DNA of 43,645 nucleotides from Myxococcota bacterium (GCA_025057315.1 JANWXW010000076.1:1-43645), one strand, 5' to 3'; counted from the stretch's first letter, positions 1-8,416 are shown. Notes: generated by a model not told the origin, from the letters alone. Made by a program: numbers and translations.

Positions 1-558
1 GGGGGCCATGCCCCAGCGCAGGGCCTGGAGCCCGAGCCAACGTCTGCCTCCGAGCAGGAGCAGAAGCTGGCCCCACGTCCCTGGCGGTGGCCCCTCTATG
101 CCGTCGCGCTGGCCCTGGTCGCCACCAGCGGGATGGTCGGCGTGCGGCTGCTGCGCCGGCCCCCGCCGTCGCCCCCCCAGCCGGCCCGGGTGGATCCGCT
201 CACGACGGCCCAGGAGCTCCTGCTCCGTCGTCGCGTAGACGATGCGCTGGCGCTTTTGCAGGCGGAACGCAAGCGGCGCAACAGCCCGGCGCTCCACCGC
301 CTGCTCAGCGAGGTCTACGAGGCAAAGGACAACCGGCTGCGGGCGCTGGGCCACATGTACCTGGCGCTTCGGCTCTCTGGGCAAGGCCCGGAAGAGGCGG
401 CCACGCGGCTGAGCCTGGCTCAGCTGCTGTCGCGCATGGGCCATGCGGGGGAGTCCTGCCGGGTGGTGGCCGGGCTGACCTCTGCAGCGACGCCGCAGCC
501 GCTGCGGCAGCAGGCCGAGTCGCTGATCCGCACCCTGCGTTGCGAGGCGCCACGATGA
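1..558 (+). CDS. C-terminal part of a membrane protein with a TPR-like tail (5' end outside window)
   Basis: The reading frame is open from base 1, so the gene begins upstream of the window; 185 residues are visible. An acidic, Gln/Glu-rich stretch is followed by one hydrophobic segment (about residues 35-55 of the visible part), a Pro-rich linker, and about 115 residues of Ala/Leu/Arg-rich helices (LLRRRVDDALALLQAE, ALGHMYLALRLSGQGPEEA) that resemble TPR repeats. A single membrane segment followed by such a tail is common at the end of myxobacterial Ser/Thr kinases and of adventurous-gliding or secretion accessory proteins, but no kinase motif lies inside the window. The stop overlaps the next start as ATGA, implying translational coupling. 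The identity of the full protein is unknown. Confidence 0.6.
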   Translation, partial: GGHAPAQGLEPEPTSASEQEQKLAPRPWRWPLYAVALALVATSGMVGVRLLRRPPPSPPQPARVDPLTTAQELLLRRRVDDALALLQAERKRRNSPALHRLLSEVYEAKDNRLRALGHMYLALRLSGQGPEEAATRLSLAQLLSRMGHAGESCRVVAGLTSAATPQPLRQQAESLIRTLRCEAPR

Positions 559-1028
559 TCGCGCGCCTGGCCATGGTGGTAGCGGTCCTGCTGGCCGTGC
601 CGGCGCTCGGGTCGAACTATTTTCTCGACCAAATTGTCTCGGTTGCATCGCGGTCTGAGATCCGCCGGTTGAAACGGGCCGGCGTGCGCACCACGGACGA
701 GCTGGCGCGTCGGGGCGCGACCCCCCAGGGACGCACCGAGCTGCACCGTCGCACCGGCATCTCTCTATCCCGGCTCTCCTACCTGAGCTCCCTGGCGGAC
801 CTGATGCGCCTGCGGGGCATCGGGCCAGATGCCGCACGGGTGCTGGTGGCAGCGGGCTGTCGCAGCGTCGCCGAGCTGCAACAGGCAGACCCGTATGCTC
901 TGGCCGAGGTCATCCAGCGGGTCAACGACCGCGCACGCTTGAGCACCAACCCTCCTCGGGCGGAAAACCTGCAGGCCTGGATTGCGCAGGCCCGGCAGAT
1001 GGTTCCCCTCTACACTCCCGACAGCTGA
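555..1028 (+). CDS. Exported DUF4332-type helix-hairpin-helix protein
   Basis: 157 residues. The ATG overlaps the upstream stop (ATGA), which fixes the start better than any ribosome site. Residues 1-22 form a signal peptide or single membrane anchor (basic start, then MVVAVLLAVPALG). The rest carries two helix-hairpin-helix-like elements: IRRLKRAGVRTTDELARRGA, and LMRLRGIGPDAARVLVAAG followed by SVAELQQADP. This arrangement is that of DUF4332 domains. In other proteins HhH pairs bind DNA, but an exported location argues for a structural or protein-binding role here. Its last 19 bases overlap the end of the convergent squalene/phytoene synthase gene. It is probably expressed with the upstream gene. 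Confidence 0.65.
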   Translation: MIARLAMVVAVLLAVPALGSNYFLDQIVSVASRSEIRRLKRAGVRTTDELARRGATPQGRTELHRRTGISLSRLSYLSSLADLMRLRGIGPDAARVLVAAGCRSVAELQQADPYALAEVIQRVNDRARLSTNPPRAENLQAWIAQARQMVPLYTPDS

Positions 1029-2104
1029 GCCCAGCTCTGCCGGAGCCGATCCAGCTGGCCCCCCACCGCCTGGCGCCGGGCCCAGTCCAGCCCTGCCGCC
1101 ACAGACGAGCGCAGCAGGAGCTGACGAACCCGCCCGCGCGACACCTTGAGCACCCGTCCAGGAACCAGCAGGGGCGAGCCGCTCTGCTGAATCAGGCGCA
1201 GGGTGTCCAAGCCCAGCAGCAGGGGCCAGGTGCACGAGAGCCGGAGCCGCACGGCCTGGGGCGGGATGGCCTGGACATAAGGCCAGGCCTCCTCCACCAA
1301 GGACAGAGTCAGGCGGATGAGCCGCGCAGTGGCCGCTACAACCGCCTCTGCCTGCGCCGGTGGCAGGGGCGCTCCGGGCCAGGCCAGACCGGCCAGCACC
1401 ACCGGTGTCAGCCCCTCCATGGCCAGCACCTCCGCGGGCCAGTAACAGCGTCCTGCACGGAGATCGGCCGGCGCATCGCGAATCACGTTGACCATCTGCA
1501 GCGCCCGCCCCAGGCTCACCCCGCGCCGCACCAGGTCGGGCCGGCGCAGCAGGGAGAGACCAGGCAATCGCGCCCCGCACAGCTCGCTCCAGAACTCCCC
1601 GACGCAGCCGGCGGCGTAGTAGGTGTACTCGTCGAGCTCGGCCAGGCTCGAGAGCGCCCGTACATGCTCGGGCGGCACGCCCCCGCTGGCGGCAGGGAAG
1701 CGCAGCAGATCCCGCTCCATGCCGGTAATGAGCGTGCCTAGCACGCGCTGCACCCGCTCCCGGTCCTCGGCGTCGAGTCGATGGAGCTCGCGCAAGCAAT
1801 CGGCCAGGCGGCCGAGCAGACGTTGCTCGTCGTGCAGGCCGGTCACCCCGGGCAGCAGGGCGCTGCGCACGCGAAGCTGCAGGGCCTTGGCGTCTGCTTC
1901 CCCCAGGGCTGCCTGACGCAGCGCCGCCAGCAGTTCCAGCCGCTCGGCAGCGGGCACGACCTCGGTGTCGGCGATGGTGTCGGCTGCCCGCGCCAGCAGA
2001 TACCCCACGGCGATGGGCCCCCGGACGGGAGTCGGCAAGACATGAATGCTGAGATAGAACGACCGCGACACCCGTCGCAGAAGGTCATCCAGGGTGTCGG
2101 ACAT
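1010..2104 (-). CDS. Squalene/phytoene synthase family protein
   Basis: 364 residues. The family joins two prenyl diphosphates head to head, giving squalene (from farnesyl-PP) or phytoene (from geranylgeranyl-PP), with a presqualene- or prephytoene-type intermediate. The N-terminus has the SRSFYLSIHVLP signature, and the first Asp-rich motif DTIAD is at residues 42-46. YTYYAAGCVGEFW sits at about 160-172, and the second Asp motif IRDAPAD at about 208-214 is followed by GRCYWP. Both Mg-binding motifs are intact. The C-terminal third is longer than in bacterial CrtB (about 300 residues), closer to squalene synthases. No carotenoid or hopanoid genes are adjacent, so the product cannot be fixed. 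A GAGGG lies just upstream of the ATG. Confidence 0.85.
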   Translation of the reverse strand: MSDTLDDLLRRVSRSFYLSIHVLPTPVRGPIAVGYLLARAADTIADTEVVPAAERLELLAALRQAALGEADAKALQLRVRSALLPGVTGLHDEQRLLGRLADCLRELHRLDAEDRERVQRVLGTLITGMERDLLRFPAASGGVPPEHVRALSSLAELDEYTYYAAGCVGEFWSELCGARLPGLSLLRRPDLVRRGVSLGRALQMVNVIRDAPADLRAGRCYWPAEVLAMEGLTPVVLAGLAWPGAPLPPAQAEAVVAATARLIRLTLSLVEEAWPYVQAIPPQAVRLRLSCTWPLLLGLDTLRLIQQSGSPLLVPGRVLKVSRGRVRQLLLRSSVAAGLDWARRQAVGGQLDRLRQSWAQLSGV

Positions 2105-2167
2105 GGCCCTCTGAGCTGGTTCAGAATGACAAGCTCACCTTGCGAGCGCAGCTGCCTCCGCCTGGCG

Positions 2168-2836
2168 CTAGCGCTTCGCCTTGGTGGCCGCTTCGTAGGC
2201 CGCCTTCTCCGCTGCCGCTCCCGCCTCCGCCTGGCGCTGCATCTCGGCCGCTGGGCCAAGGTATTCCTTGCCGGTGTCATCGATCATCCTGTCGAAGACC
2301 AGCAGACCTTCGCTATAGGAGAATCCAGTGGGGCTGTGGCGCGCAAAGGTCCCATCCACTGTGTATTGCTTTCCGATCGTGAGCTTGGGATCCTTGGCCT
2401 TCTGCGCGCGGTAGTCAGTGACCATAAGCGCCTTTTCCTTCTTGCCATTTGGCTCATCCGAAAGGAAAAAGTGCGGCTGGTCGCACGGCTTGCAGGTTTG
2501 CTTCTTGGGACAGACGGGGCACTGGTATATCTCCAGCAAGTAGGCCTTGACCTTGACGCTCTTCCCAAGATACTTGTCAGACTGCTTGCGCAGCCCATAG
2601 ATCGACAAGGTCCCGTCGGGATACTGGCGCGGAATGCTTGGCTCGGCAAAGGAAGGCGGCGGCGGCAGATCGACCTTGATGGGTGGCAGGGCAGTCACTT
2701 CGGGCTCGGTGAGCAGGAGTCCGGAGGGATTGTTGCACCCCAGTGCCCCGGGCGACAGGGCAAGGACGAGCGCCGTGAGGGTCCGTCCCCGCAGTGACCA
2801 CCCCCCTCGGGTGACAGCCGTGATCAATCTCCACAC
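2168..2836 (-). CDS. Putative lipoprotein with a CxxC-x5-CxxC motif
   Basis: 222 residues from a GTG start. That start is chosen because AGGAGG lies 7 bases before it and a signal peptide begins at once. The hydrophobic stretch LTALVLALSPGALGC ends in a lipobox-like ALGC at Cys34, followed by a Pro-rich linker (residues 50-70). The core (about 75-190) looks beta-rich (GKSVKVKAYLLEIYQ, IGKQYTVDGTF, GLLVFDRM) and could be OB-fold-like. It carries four cysteines, C106, C109, C115 and C118 (CPVC..CKPC), a spacing typical of a zinc knuckle or paired disulfides. The tail is Ala/Lys-rich and helical. I do not recognise a named family. It reads away from the peptide-binding protein gene on the right. 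Confidence 0.7.
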   Translation of the reverse strand: MWRLITAVTRGGWSLRGRTLTALVLALSPGALGCNNPSGLLLTEPEVTALPPIKVDLPPPPSFAEPSIPRQYPDGTLSIYGLRKQSDKYLGKSVKVKAYLLEIYQCPVCPKKQTCKPCDQPHFFLSDEPNGKKEKALMVTDYRAQKAKDPKLTIGKQYTVDGTFARHSPTGFSYSEGLLVFDRMIDDTGKEYLGPAAEMQRQAEAGAAAEKAAYEAATKAKR

Positions 2837-2850
2837 CGTGGTTCCTCCTC
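2830..2850 (-). promoter_or_regulatory. Strong ribosome binding site that sets a GTG start
   Basis: On the minus strand AGGAGG is followed by AACCACG and then GTG. This is among the clearest Shine-Dalgarno sites in the window. It decides the GTG at 2836 over longer in-frame starts, which would put 75 residues ahead of the signal peptide. Confidence 0.75.
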
Positions 2851-2942
2851 TGCCGCGGAGCGGGTGCTCCTGTCGTTCTCGCAAGATCTTGGCATGCTGG
2901 GCAAAAGCGGCTCGGTTTGTGGTACCACGCCGCAGGGGAGCG

Positions 2943-4505
2943 ATGCAACTGGTTCGTCGCCCCTGGATGGCGCTGGGGCTAGCCCTCGTCATGGCGTTGG
3001 CCGGAGCGGCCGGAGCATCGCCGCTGCGCGTCGTCATGGAAGTCGAGCCCGCCCATCTCAACCCGCTGCTGGATCCCGACCTGTGGGGTTACCGGCTCGC
3101 CCATGACCTGGTCTGTGAGCCCCTGGTGCGGCAGCGGCCAGGGAGCGGCACACCGGAGTACGAGCCGGTGCTGGCCGAGTGGTTCAGGGTAGAGGACGAT
3201 GGCCGGGGCATTGAGGTCCAGATCCGCCGTGGCATCCGCTTTCACGACGGGCGGCCCCTGTCGCACGTAGATGTGCGGGCCACCTTGGAGCTGTTGCGCC
3301 GCTCCGCTTCCGTCGCGCCGCGCACCCATGCGCTGGTGGCTGGCCTGCGGCACATTTGGGTCGTCGCACCGGACCGGCTGCGGATCGAATGGGAGGCGCC
3401 GGCGGGTGGCCTGCTCGCAGCGCTGGCGGAAATCGACATCCTGCCCGCCCACCATTTCGCCCAGGGGGGCCTGGCGCACCAGCCGCAGAACCGACGTCCT
3501 GTGTGCACGGGGCCTTACCGCCTGCACGAGTGGCGGCGCGGGAGCGAGATTGTGCTCCGTCGTCACGCCGGCTACTGGGGGGCATTGGCTCCGCAGGAGG
3601 AACTCCGCTTTTTGGTGGTCCCCGATGCTGCGCGGGCCCTGGCGCTGGTGCGACGGGGCGGAGCCGAGGTGCTTGGCCATCTGCCAGCGATGTACTACCC
3701 CGAACAGGTCGAGCCGGCCATGCTCCGGGGGCGGTTGCGCACCATCGAGGCGCCGGCGAACCAGGTGACGCTGCTGTTGTGGAACGGCCGGCACCCGGCG
3801 CTGGCGCTGCCCGCCATTCGGCGGGCCCTATCCATGGTGGTGGACCGGCCACGACTGGTTCGCGAGGTCCGTCATGGTTTGGGGGAGCCGGTGCGGCTGC
3901 CGCCGCCGCTGCGATCGGCTCAGCTGGCACCTGACCTGGCGGCAGCAGAGGCGTTGCTCGACGGGGCCGGGGCCATGCGTCTGTCTCCGGGGGGCCATCG
4001 TGCCCTGGGTGGCCGAGCGCTGCGGCTGGGGCTCCTGGTACCCGCTGGGGCCAGTGAAGCCCAGCAGGCGGCCGAGCGGGTGGCGCAAGATTGTGCCCGT
4101 GCTGGCGTGCAGGTGGAGCCCGAGGTGGTGGCTCTCTCCAGCCTTCAGTCTCGCCTCCGTCGCGGGGCCTTTGATGCTGCCCTGCTGGCCTGGGCCTGGA
4201 CCGGACCGTGGCCCGACCTGTCTCCCTTGCTGCACAGCCGGGGAGCCCAGGCCTACTCGCGGAGCGAGGGGCCGGAACTGGACGCAGCCCTGGACCGGGT
4301 GCGCCGAGCCGTTGGCCCAGGGCAACAACGTGAGGCGCTGGATCGACTGGCCACTGTGCTCGACGAGCAAGAGCCCGTTACGTTCCTGTACCGCGCCCGC
4401 CAGGTGGTGCTGCTTGACCAGCGGGTACAGCCCCACCCCCCGCCGCTGTCCGGCGGCTTCCCCGTGCTGCGCATGCTGCACCTGTCCGGCAGCGCCCCTC
4501 CGTAA
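2943..4505 (+). CDS. Peptide/oligopeptide ABC transporter substrate-binding protein (family 5), orphan
   Basis: 520 residues. The ATG is preceded by AGGGGAG at good spacing and followed by a signal peptide (MALGLALVMALAGAAGASP, cleavage near residue 24). The mature part has the SBP_bac_5 landmarks: EVEPAHLNPLLDPD near the start, HDLVCEPLV, the WFRVEDDGRGIEVQIRRGIRFHDG motif (about 80-105), DVRATLELL, and CTGPYRLHEW with RHAGYWG in the middle. These proteins bind peptides or other small ligands in the periplasm and feed an ABC permease. No permease or ATPase gene is adjacent, so its transporter is elsewhere or it acts as a free-standing sensor. It ends in a hairpin shared with the convergent gene. 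Confidence 0.85.
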   Translation: MQLVRRPWMALGLALVMALAGAAGASPLRVVMEVEPAHLNPLLDPDLWGYRLAHDLVCEPLVRQRPGSGTPEYEPVLAEWFRVEDDGRGIEVQIRRGIRFHDGRPLSHVDVRATLELLRRSASVAPRTHALVAGLRHIWVVAPDRLRIEWEAPAGGLLAALAEIDILPAHHFAQGGLAHQPQNRRPVCTGPYRLHEWRRGSEIVLRRHAGYWGALAPQEELRFLVVPDAARALALVRRGGAEVLGHLPAMYYPEQVEPAMLRGRLRTIEAPANQVTLLLWNGRHPALALPAIRRALSMVVDRPRLVREVRHGLGEPVRLPPPLRSAQLAPDLAAAEALLDGAGAMRLSPGGHRALGGRALRLGLLVPAGASEAQQAAERVAQDCARAGVQVEPEVVALSSLQSRLRRGAFDAALLAWAWTGPWPDLSPLLHSRGAQAYSRSEGPELDAALDRVRRAVGPGQQREALDRLATVLDEQEPVTFLYRARQVVLLDQRVQPHPPPLSGGFPVLRMLHLSGSAPP

Positions 4506-4513
4506 GGGAGGGG
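4495..4513. terminator. Hairpin between convergent genes, possible bidirectional terminator
   Basis: A perfect 7-base inverted repeat, CCCCTCC then GGAGGGG, with a 5-base loop GTAAG spans the TAA stop of the peptide-binding protein gene. It lies directly before the stop of the convergent KAS III-like gene. Neither side has a clear T-run, so it is an atypical terminator at best. Confidence 0.4.
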
Positions 4514-4515
4514 AG

Positions 4516-5847
4516 CTACCAGCGCAGCAGCATCGCCCCCCAGGCCAGGCCCACGCCAAATGCCACAAAGAGCACCAGGTCACCCGGGCGGATCCGTCCC
4601 TGCTCGATGGCGGTGTCCAGCGCGAAGGGGATGCTGGCCGCCGTCATGTTGCCAAACTGATCCAGCGTGATCATGACCCGCTCCATCGGGAAGCTGAGCT
4701 GGGCCGCAGCAAACTGCAGGATCCGCAAATTGACCTGGTGCGGCACCACCAGCGCCACATCCTGCACCTCCACGCCAGCCTTGCTGCACACCTCCTTGAT
4801 GAGGCCGGCGAACTTCTCCACGGCAAAGGCGAACACCTTGCGTCCCTGCATGCGGAACTTGTTCCAGCCCTTGCGGTGAGCAAGCTCTGAGGCCGGGAAC
4901 TTGGTCCCGCCGCCCTTGTACTGCATGACGACCTCATCCCCACGGGCGCCCAGGGTGCTGGCCAGGATCTGCCCCTCGTGCTCCCTGGCAGGCCGCAGCA
5001 GCACGGCACCGGCACCATCGCCAAAGATGACCGACTCGTCCTTGCGCTCGTAGTCGATGACAGTGCTCATGTGCTCTACGCCAATGACCAGGACGTTGGA
5101 GTAGCGCCCACTTTCGACGAGCGCCCAGGCCTGGTCCATGGCATAGACCCAGCCAGAGCAACCGTTGACCGTGTCGGCCGCAAAAATCTCGGGTGCTCCG
5201 AGCTTGCGCTGGACCAGCGCTGCCACCGACGGAGCAAAGTAGTCCGGTGTGGCGCGAGCCACCAGGATGGCGTCCAATTCCTCCACGCGGACGTGGGCCC
5301 GGTCCAGACACCGCCGCGCCGCCTCCACGGCCAGGTCGGAGGTGAGCATGCGGGGCACGCCCTCCGGGTCAGAGGCTGCGGCGGTGATGCCAGCCTGCGC
5401 CGCCTGCAGCAGCAGGTCATTTTCGTCCTGGGCCAGCTGGGTCAGGGACAGGGCCCGCTCGACCTCGGAGCGCACCAGCTCGGAGCGAGCCACCAGCGGA
5501 AACCATTCAGGTCCCGCACCGACAATCGCGAGCGATCGCTCGATGAGGCGCATCACGCCCTCGAAGGAGCAAGGCGGGTCGGCTCCCTCGGCGCGCAGCC
5601 GCTCCCTCGCCAGCCGCAACGTCAGGCGGCCCCCCGCCACCGGGAATCCTGGCGGGGTGATGCGCCGCTCGTGGATGCCGGTCACCTGGACGATGCCTTC
5701 GCTGGTGAGCCGCTTGGCCTCGTCGGTCACCGCAACGTTCAGGATCTCGACGAGCATGGGGTTGGTCAGTCGCTGCGGCGGCACAAACGATCCGCTGCCG
5801 GCGATGCGGACCGGGAGGAGCTTGCGATTCGTCTGCTGGGTCTTCAT
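4516..5847 (-). CDS. Beta-ketoacyl-ACP synthase III-like protein with ~100-residue insertion
   Basis: 443 residues from the ATG at 5847. FabH enzymes condense an acyl-CoA with malonyl-ACP and are usually about 320 residues. All three catalytic residues are present: Cys230 in NGCSGWVYAM, His370 in VPHQVNLRI and Asn400 in FGNMTAASIP. The end GVGLAWGAMLLRW is also typical. The first strand region (RIAGSGSFVPPQRLTN, then TGIHERRI at 57-64) is canonical. The family's next element, TSDLAVEAARRCLDRA, does not begin until residue 169. The intervening ~100 residues (basic, then helical, with SFEGVMRLIERSL and DENDLLLQAAQAG) are an insertion with no counterpart in FabH. It may be a fatty-acid or secondary-metabolite starter enzyme. 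A further in-frame GTG/ATG 48 bases upstream is possible but lacks a ribosome site. Confidence 0.8.
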   Translation of the reverse strand: MKTQQTNRKLLPVRIAGSGSFVPPQRLTNPMLVEILNVAVTDEAKRLTSEGIVQVTGIHERRITPPGFPVAGGRLTLRLARERLRAEGADPPCSFEGVMRLIERSLAIVGAGPEWFPLVARSELVRSEVERALSLTQLAQDENDLLLQAAQAGITAAASDPEGVPRMLTSDLAVEAARRCLDRAHVRVEELDAILVARATPDYFAPSVAALVQRKLGAPEIFAADTVNGCSGWVYAMDQAWALVESGRYSNVLVIGVEHMSTVIDYERKDESVIFGDGAGAVLLRPAREHEGQILASTLGARGDEVVMQYKGGGTKFPASELAHRKGWNKFRMQGRKVFAFAVEKFAGLIKEVCSKAGVEVQDVALVVPHQVNLRILQFAAAQLSFPMERVMITLDQFGNMTAASIPFALDTAIEQGRIRPGDLVLFVAFGVGLAWGAMLLRW

Positions 5848-5922
5848 GGGTCGCGCCAGGGCCCAGCATAGCCGAAGCCGGGGAGGCGGGCGCAACGACA
5901 GAAGGACAGGAAGGGTGAAGGG

Positions 5923-6591
5923 CTATCGCGCGTGAAGGACCGGTGACTCGATGGTCGAATCAGATGGCGTGATCTCGGCGTGTGGGGGGCGGTCACAGAT
6001 GCCGCCGCTGGTGTGTCGGCAGATCTCCTCGATGTCGGCGTCGCTGTACCAGAGCAGCCGCTCTGGATCGCGGGCGGCGCGGCTGTACTTGCGCACCGGG
6101 CAGTTGAGGTCCGGGGCCATGATCGACTCGCCATCGCAGGCGACGTGGCTCGCCCCCAGGACATGACCCATCTCGTGCATGACCAGCGACACGATGTGCA
6201 CGAAGCTGCGCTCGCGGAGCATGGAGGGGCAGATCTGCAGCACGTTGTTTGGCCGCCAGCGAACGTAGCCAGCGCGATCGCCGGTGCAGTCGACATCACC
6301 GAGGGTGAGCTGGACGGTCATGTTGTGGCTCGGCCGCTCGGCCGCTCCCTGGCTCCGGTCTCCGCTCCAGCCCCCTTGCGCCCCGAGCGCCTCGGCAGCA
6401 TGCAGCGCCGCCCGCCGGAACAGCCGACGCCCCTCGACATCGAGCGCATCGTGGAGCGAATCCGTCATCGCGAAGTTGATGGGCTGAGCGAGGTCATAGC
6501 TATATTCCACGCCGTGGCCGTTGCAGCTGTTTCCATGGACACAGAGCAGAAGCAGGGAACCCACGCGAAGCCAGTCGTCCCAGTTGCGCAT
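5923..6591 (-). CDS. Exported metzincin-like zinc metalloprotease
   Basis: 222 residues. A signal peptide (WLRVGSLLLLCVHGNSC) may end in lipid attachment at Cys23, though the lipobox is imperfect. The zinc site HEMGHVLGASH is at 139-149, the full HExxHxxGxxH of metzincins such as matrixins (M10). A Met in SIMAP (about 157-160) is a good candidate for the Met-turn. The small catalytic domain, with no propeptide cysteine switch or C-terminal domain that I can see, resembles the matrixin-like proteases frequent in predatory and soil deltaproteobacteria. Cys pairs (DCTGD, ICPSM, ACDGE, LNCPV, GICD) suggest disulfides outside the cytoplasm. It lies back to back with the HIT gene, 71 bases apart. 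Confidence 0.75.
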   Translation of the reverse strand: MRNWDDWLRVGSLLLLCVHGNSCNGHGVEYSYDLAQPINFAMTDSLHDALDVEGRRLFRRAALHAAEALGAQGGWSGDRSQGAAERPSHNMTVQLTLGDVDCTGDRAGYVRWRPNNVLQICPSMLRERSFVHIVSLVMHEMGHVLGASHVACDGESIMAPDLNCPVRKYSRAARDPERLLWYSDADIEEICRHTSGGICDRPPHAEITPSDSTIESPVLHAR

Positions 6592-6650
6592 GCTCTGGGC
6601 ATCGGTGCCGGCCCTGTCAGGCTTGAGCTGCCGCTGGCGGCGTGGTGGGC

Positions 6651-6656
6651 TACAAT
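6651..6656 (+). promoter_or_regulatory. -10-like box (TACAAT) six bases before the HIT start
   Basis: TACAAT is separated from the ATG at 6663 by GCGCCC. With usual -10 to +1 spacing, transcription would start on or next to the ATG, giving a leaderless message. No ribosome site precedes this ATG. A good -35 at 17 bases is not seen. Confidence 0.4.
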
Positions 6657-6662
6657 GCGCCC

Positions 6663-7091
6663 ATGCACCAGCCCACCATCTTTGACAAGATCATCGACGG
6701 TCAGCTCCCCTGCCACAAGATCTACGAGGACGAGCACGTGCTGGCGTTCCTCGACATCAACCCGCTGAGCGAGGGACACACCTTGCTTATTCCCAAGGAA
6801 CGGAAAGCGCAACTGCACCAGCTCTCTGACGAGGCGGGTGCGGCCCTGGGCCGCGTGCTGCCGCGCTTGGCCCGTGCGGTCATGCGGGCCACGGGGGCCA
6901 CAGCCTACAACATCCTGCAGAACAACGGCGCCGAGGCACACCAGGCGGTGCACCACGTGCACTTTCACATCATTCCGCGCCGCGGTGCCGAGGGCCTTGG
7001 CATCAGCTGGAAACCACGGCCGCTGACCGATCCAGAAGGTCTTGTGCAGCGCATCCGCGCGGAGCTGGATCAGGGGCGACCGATGCCATAG
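6663..7091 (+). CDS. HIT family (histidine triad) hydrolase
   Basis: 142 residues. The family hydrolyses nucleotide phosphoramidates, adenylyl conjugates or dinucleotides. The order is canonical: IFDKIIDGQLPCHKIYEDEHVLAFLDINP at the start, GHTLLIPK, then NNGAEAHQAVHHVHFHIIPR. The triad is His98, His100 and His102 (HVHFH), with His102 the expected nucleophile. Length is that of stand-alone HinT-like proteins. The start at MHQPTIF is chosen over an ATG/GTG 21 bases upstream because the family begins here and a -10-like box lies six bases ahead. The 3' end overlaps the convergent ugd gene by 22 bases. Confidence 0.92.
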   Translation: MHQPTIFDKIIDGQLPCHKIYEDEHVLAFLDINPLSEGHTLLIPKERKAQLHQLSDEAGAALGRVLPRLARAVMRATGATAYNILQNNGAEAHQAVHHVHFHIIPRRGAEGLGISWKPRPLTDPEGLVQRIRAELDQGRPMP

Positions 7092-8410
7092 TAGCAAAAA
7101 CCAAGCTCTCGGACCTGGGCCGGGTCCCACTGGTTGCGACCGTCAAAGAGCACGTGACCGGCCATGATTCGCCGCAGACGGAGAAAGTCCGGCTGGCGGT
7201 ACTGGCGCCATTCGGTGCACAGCACCAGGGCGTCTGCCCTTTGGGCGGCCTCGTAGGCATCGGCATGTAGCTCCACGCGCGTGTCCAGGCAGCGACGGGC
7301 AGCAGGTAGCGCAGCCGGATCGCTGGCGGCCACCTGAGCGCCGTGGTCCAGCAGGCCCTGGATGATAGACAGCGACGGCGCCTCGCGAAGGTCGTCTGTC
7401 TCCGGCTTGAACGCCAGGCCCCAGACCGCGATGCGGCGGCCGCGAAGGGCAGAGGGTCCCCCGTTGGCGCCGAAGTGCCCGAGGATCCGGGCCAGAAAGG
7501 ACCGTGGCTGGCGTGCGTTGACGGCGGCGGCTGCGGCAACAATCGGTAGCTCCAGGCCGAACTGGCGCGCGGTCACCTGCAGAGCGCGCAGGTCCTTGGG
7601 GAGGCAGGAGCCACCAAAGCCAATGCCCGGGAACAAAAAATGGGGCCCGATGCGCACATCCATGCCCATGCCGCGGCGCACCTGTTCGACGTCAGCGCCC
7701 ATGCGCTCGCACAGGGCAGCTACGTCGTTGATGAACGAGACGCGCGTTGCTAGGTAAGCATTGCAGGCATACTTGGTCAGCTCCGCTGAACGCGCATCCA
7801 TAAAGAGCAGACGGTCGCTGGTGCGTAGCATGGGCGCATAGACCCGCCGCATGAGGTTGCGCACCCGCTCGTCGTCCATGCCGCGGCCGGCACCAGGGCC
7901 TACGCCGACAATGACCCGCATGGGCCGCAGGAAGTCCTCCACCGCGTTGCCCTCCTTGAGAAACTCCGGGTTGGCGACGACGGCAAAGGGCTGGTTGGTG
8001 ATGGCTGCAACCGCCTCGCGGACGCGTTCGGTGGTGCCCACCGGGACTGTGGACTTGATGGCTAGCACGGTGGGCCCAGAGAGCACTGGGGCCACAGACT
8101 GAGCCGCTGCCAGCACCTGCGAGGTGTCGGCAGACCCATCTGCCCTGCCCGGCGTGCCGACGGCGATGAAGATCACCTCGGCGCCAGCGGCAGCCTGGGC
8201 CGGGTCGGCGGTGAAGCGCAAGCGTCCAGCGCGCAGGTTGTCATGCAGCAGCGACCCCAGGCCAGGCTCAAAGAAGGGAATCTGACCCGCGCGGAGGCCA
8301 GCGATCCGCTCGGCGTCTAGGTCGGCGCAGGTGACCTCGTTGCCAAAATCGGCCAGCGCGCAGCCTACCACCAGCCCTACGTATCCAGTACCGATGACCG
8401 CAATCTGCAT
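7070..8410 (-). CDS. ugd: UDP-glucose 6-dehydrogenase
   Basis: 446 residues, full length for the family. The enzyme oxidises UDP-glucose to UDP-glucuronate with two NAD+, in the cytoplasm, supplying an acidic sugar for polysaccharides. The Rossmann motif GTGYVG is at residues 7-12, and the acidic residue that binds the NAD ribose is in CADLDAERI (29-37). The catalytic Cys269 is in GFGGSCLPKD. KSTVPVGT (119-126), NPEFLKEG (147-154) and the Lys/Asn pair of TKYACNAYLA (212-221) are all present. It lies apart from the main sugar cluster, which starts about 7.7 kb to the right. A TAGGCT hexamer is six bases before the ATG, and the intervening GGGGGA may also act as a ribosome site. Confidence 0.93.
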   Translation of the reverse strand: MQIAVIGTGYVGLVVGCALADFGNEVTCADLDAERIAGLRAGQIPFFEPGLGSLLHDNLRAGRLRFTADPAQAAAGAEVIFIAVGTPGRADGSADTSQVLAAAQSVAPVLSGPTVLAIKSTVPVGTTERVREAVAAITNQPFAVVANPEFLKEGNAVEDFLRPMRVIVGVGPGAGRGMDDERVRNLMRRVYAPMLRTSDRLLFMDARSAELTKYACNAYLATRVSFINDVAALCERMGADVEQVRRGMGMDVRIGPHFLFPGIGFGGSCLPKDLRALQVTARQFGLELPIVAAAAAVNARQPRSFLARILGHFGANGGPSALRGRRIAVWGLAFKPETDDLREAPSLSIIQGLLDHGAQVAASDPAALPAARRCLDTRVELHADAYEAAQRADALVLCTEWRQYRQPDFLRLRRIMAGHVLFDGRNQWDPAQVRELGFCYYGIGRP

Positions 8411-8416
8411 TCCCCC

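Noticed and set aside
765..1799. A 344-codon minus-strand frame over the squalene/phytoene synthase gene
   Set aside because: It is an out-of-frame shadow with an Arg/Ala/Gly-rich product and no motif; the synthase frame has all family motifs.
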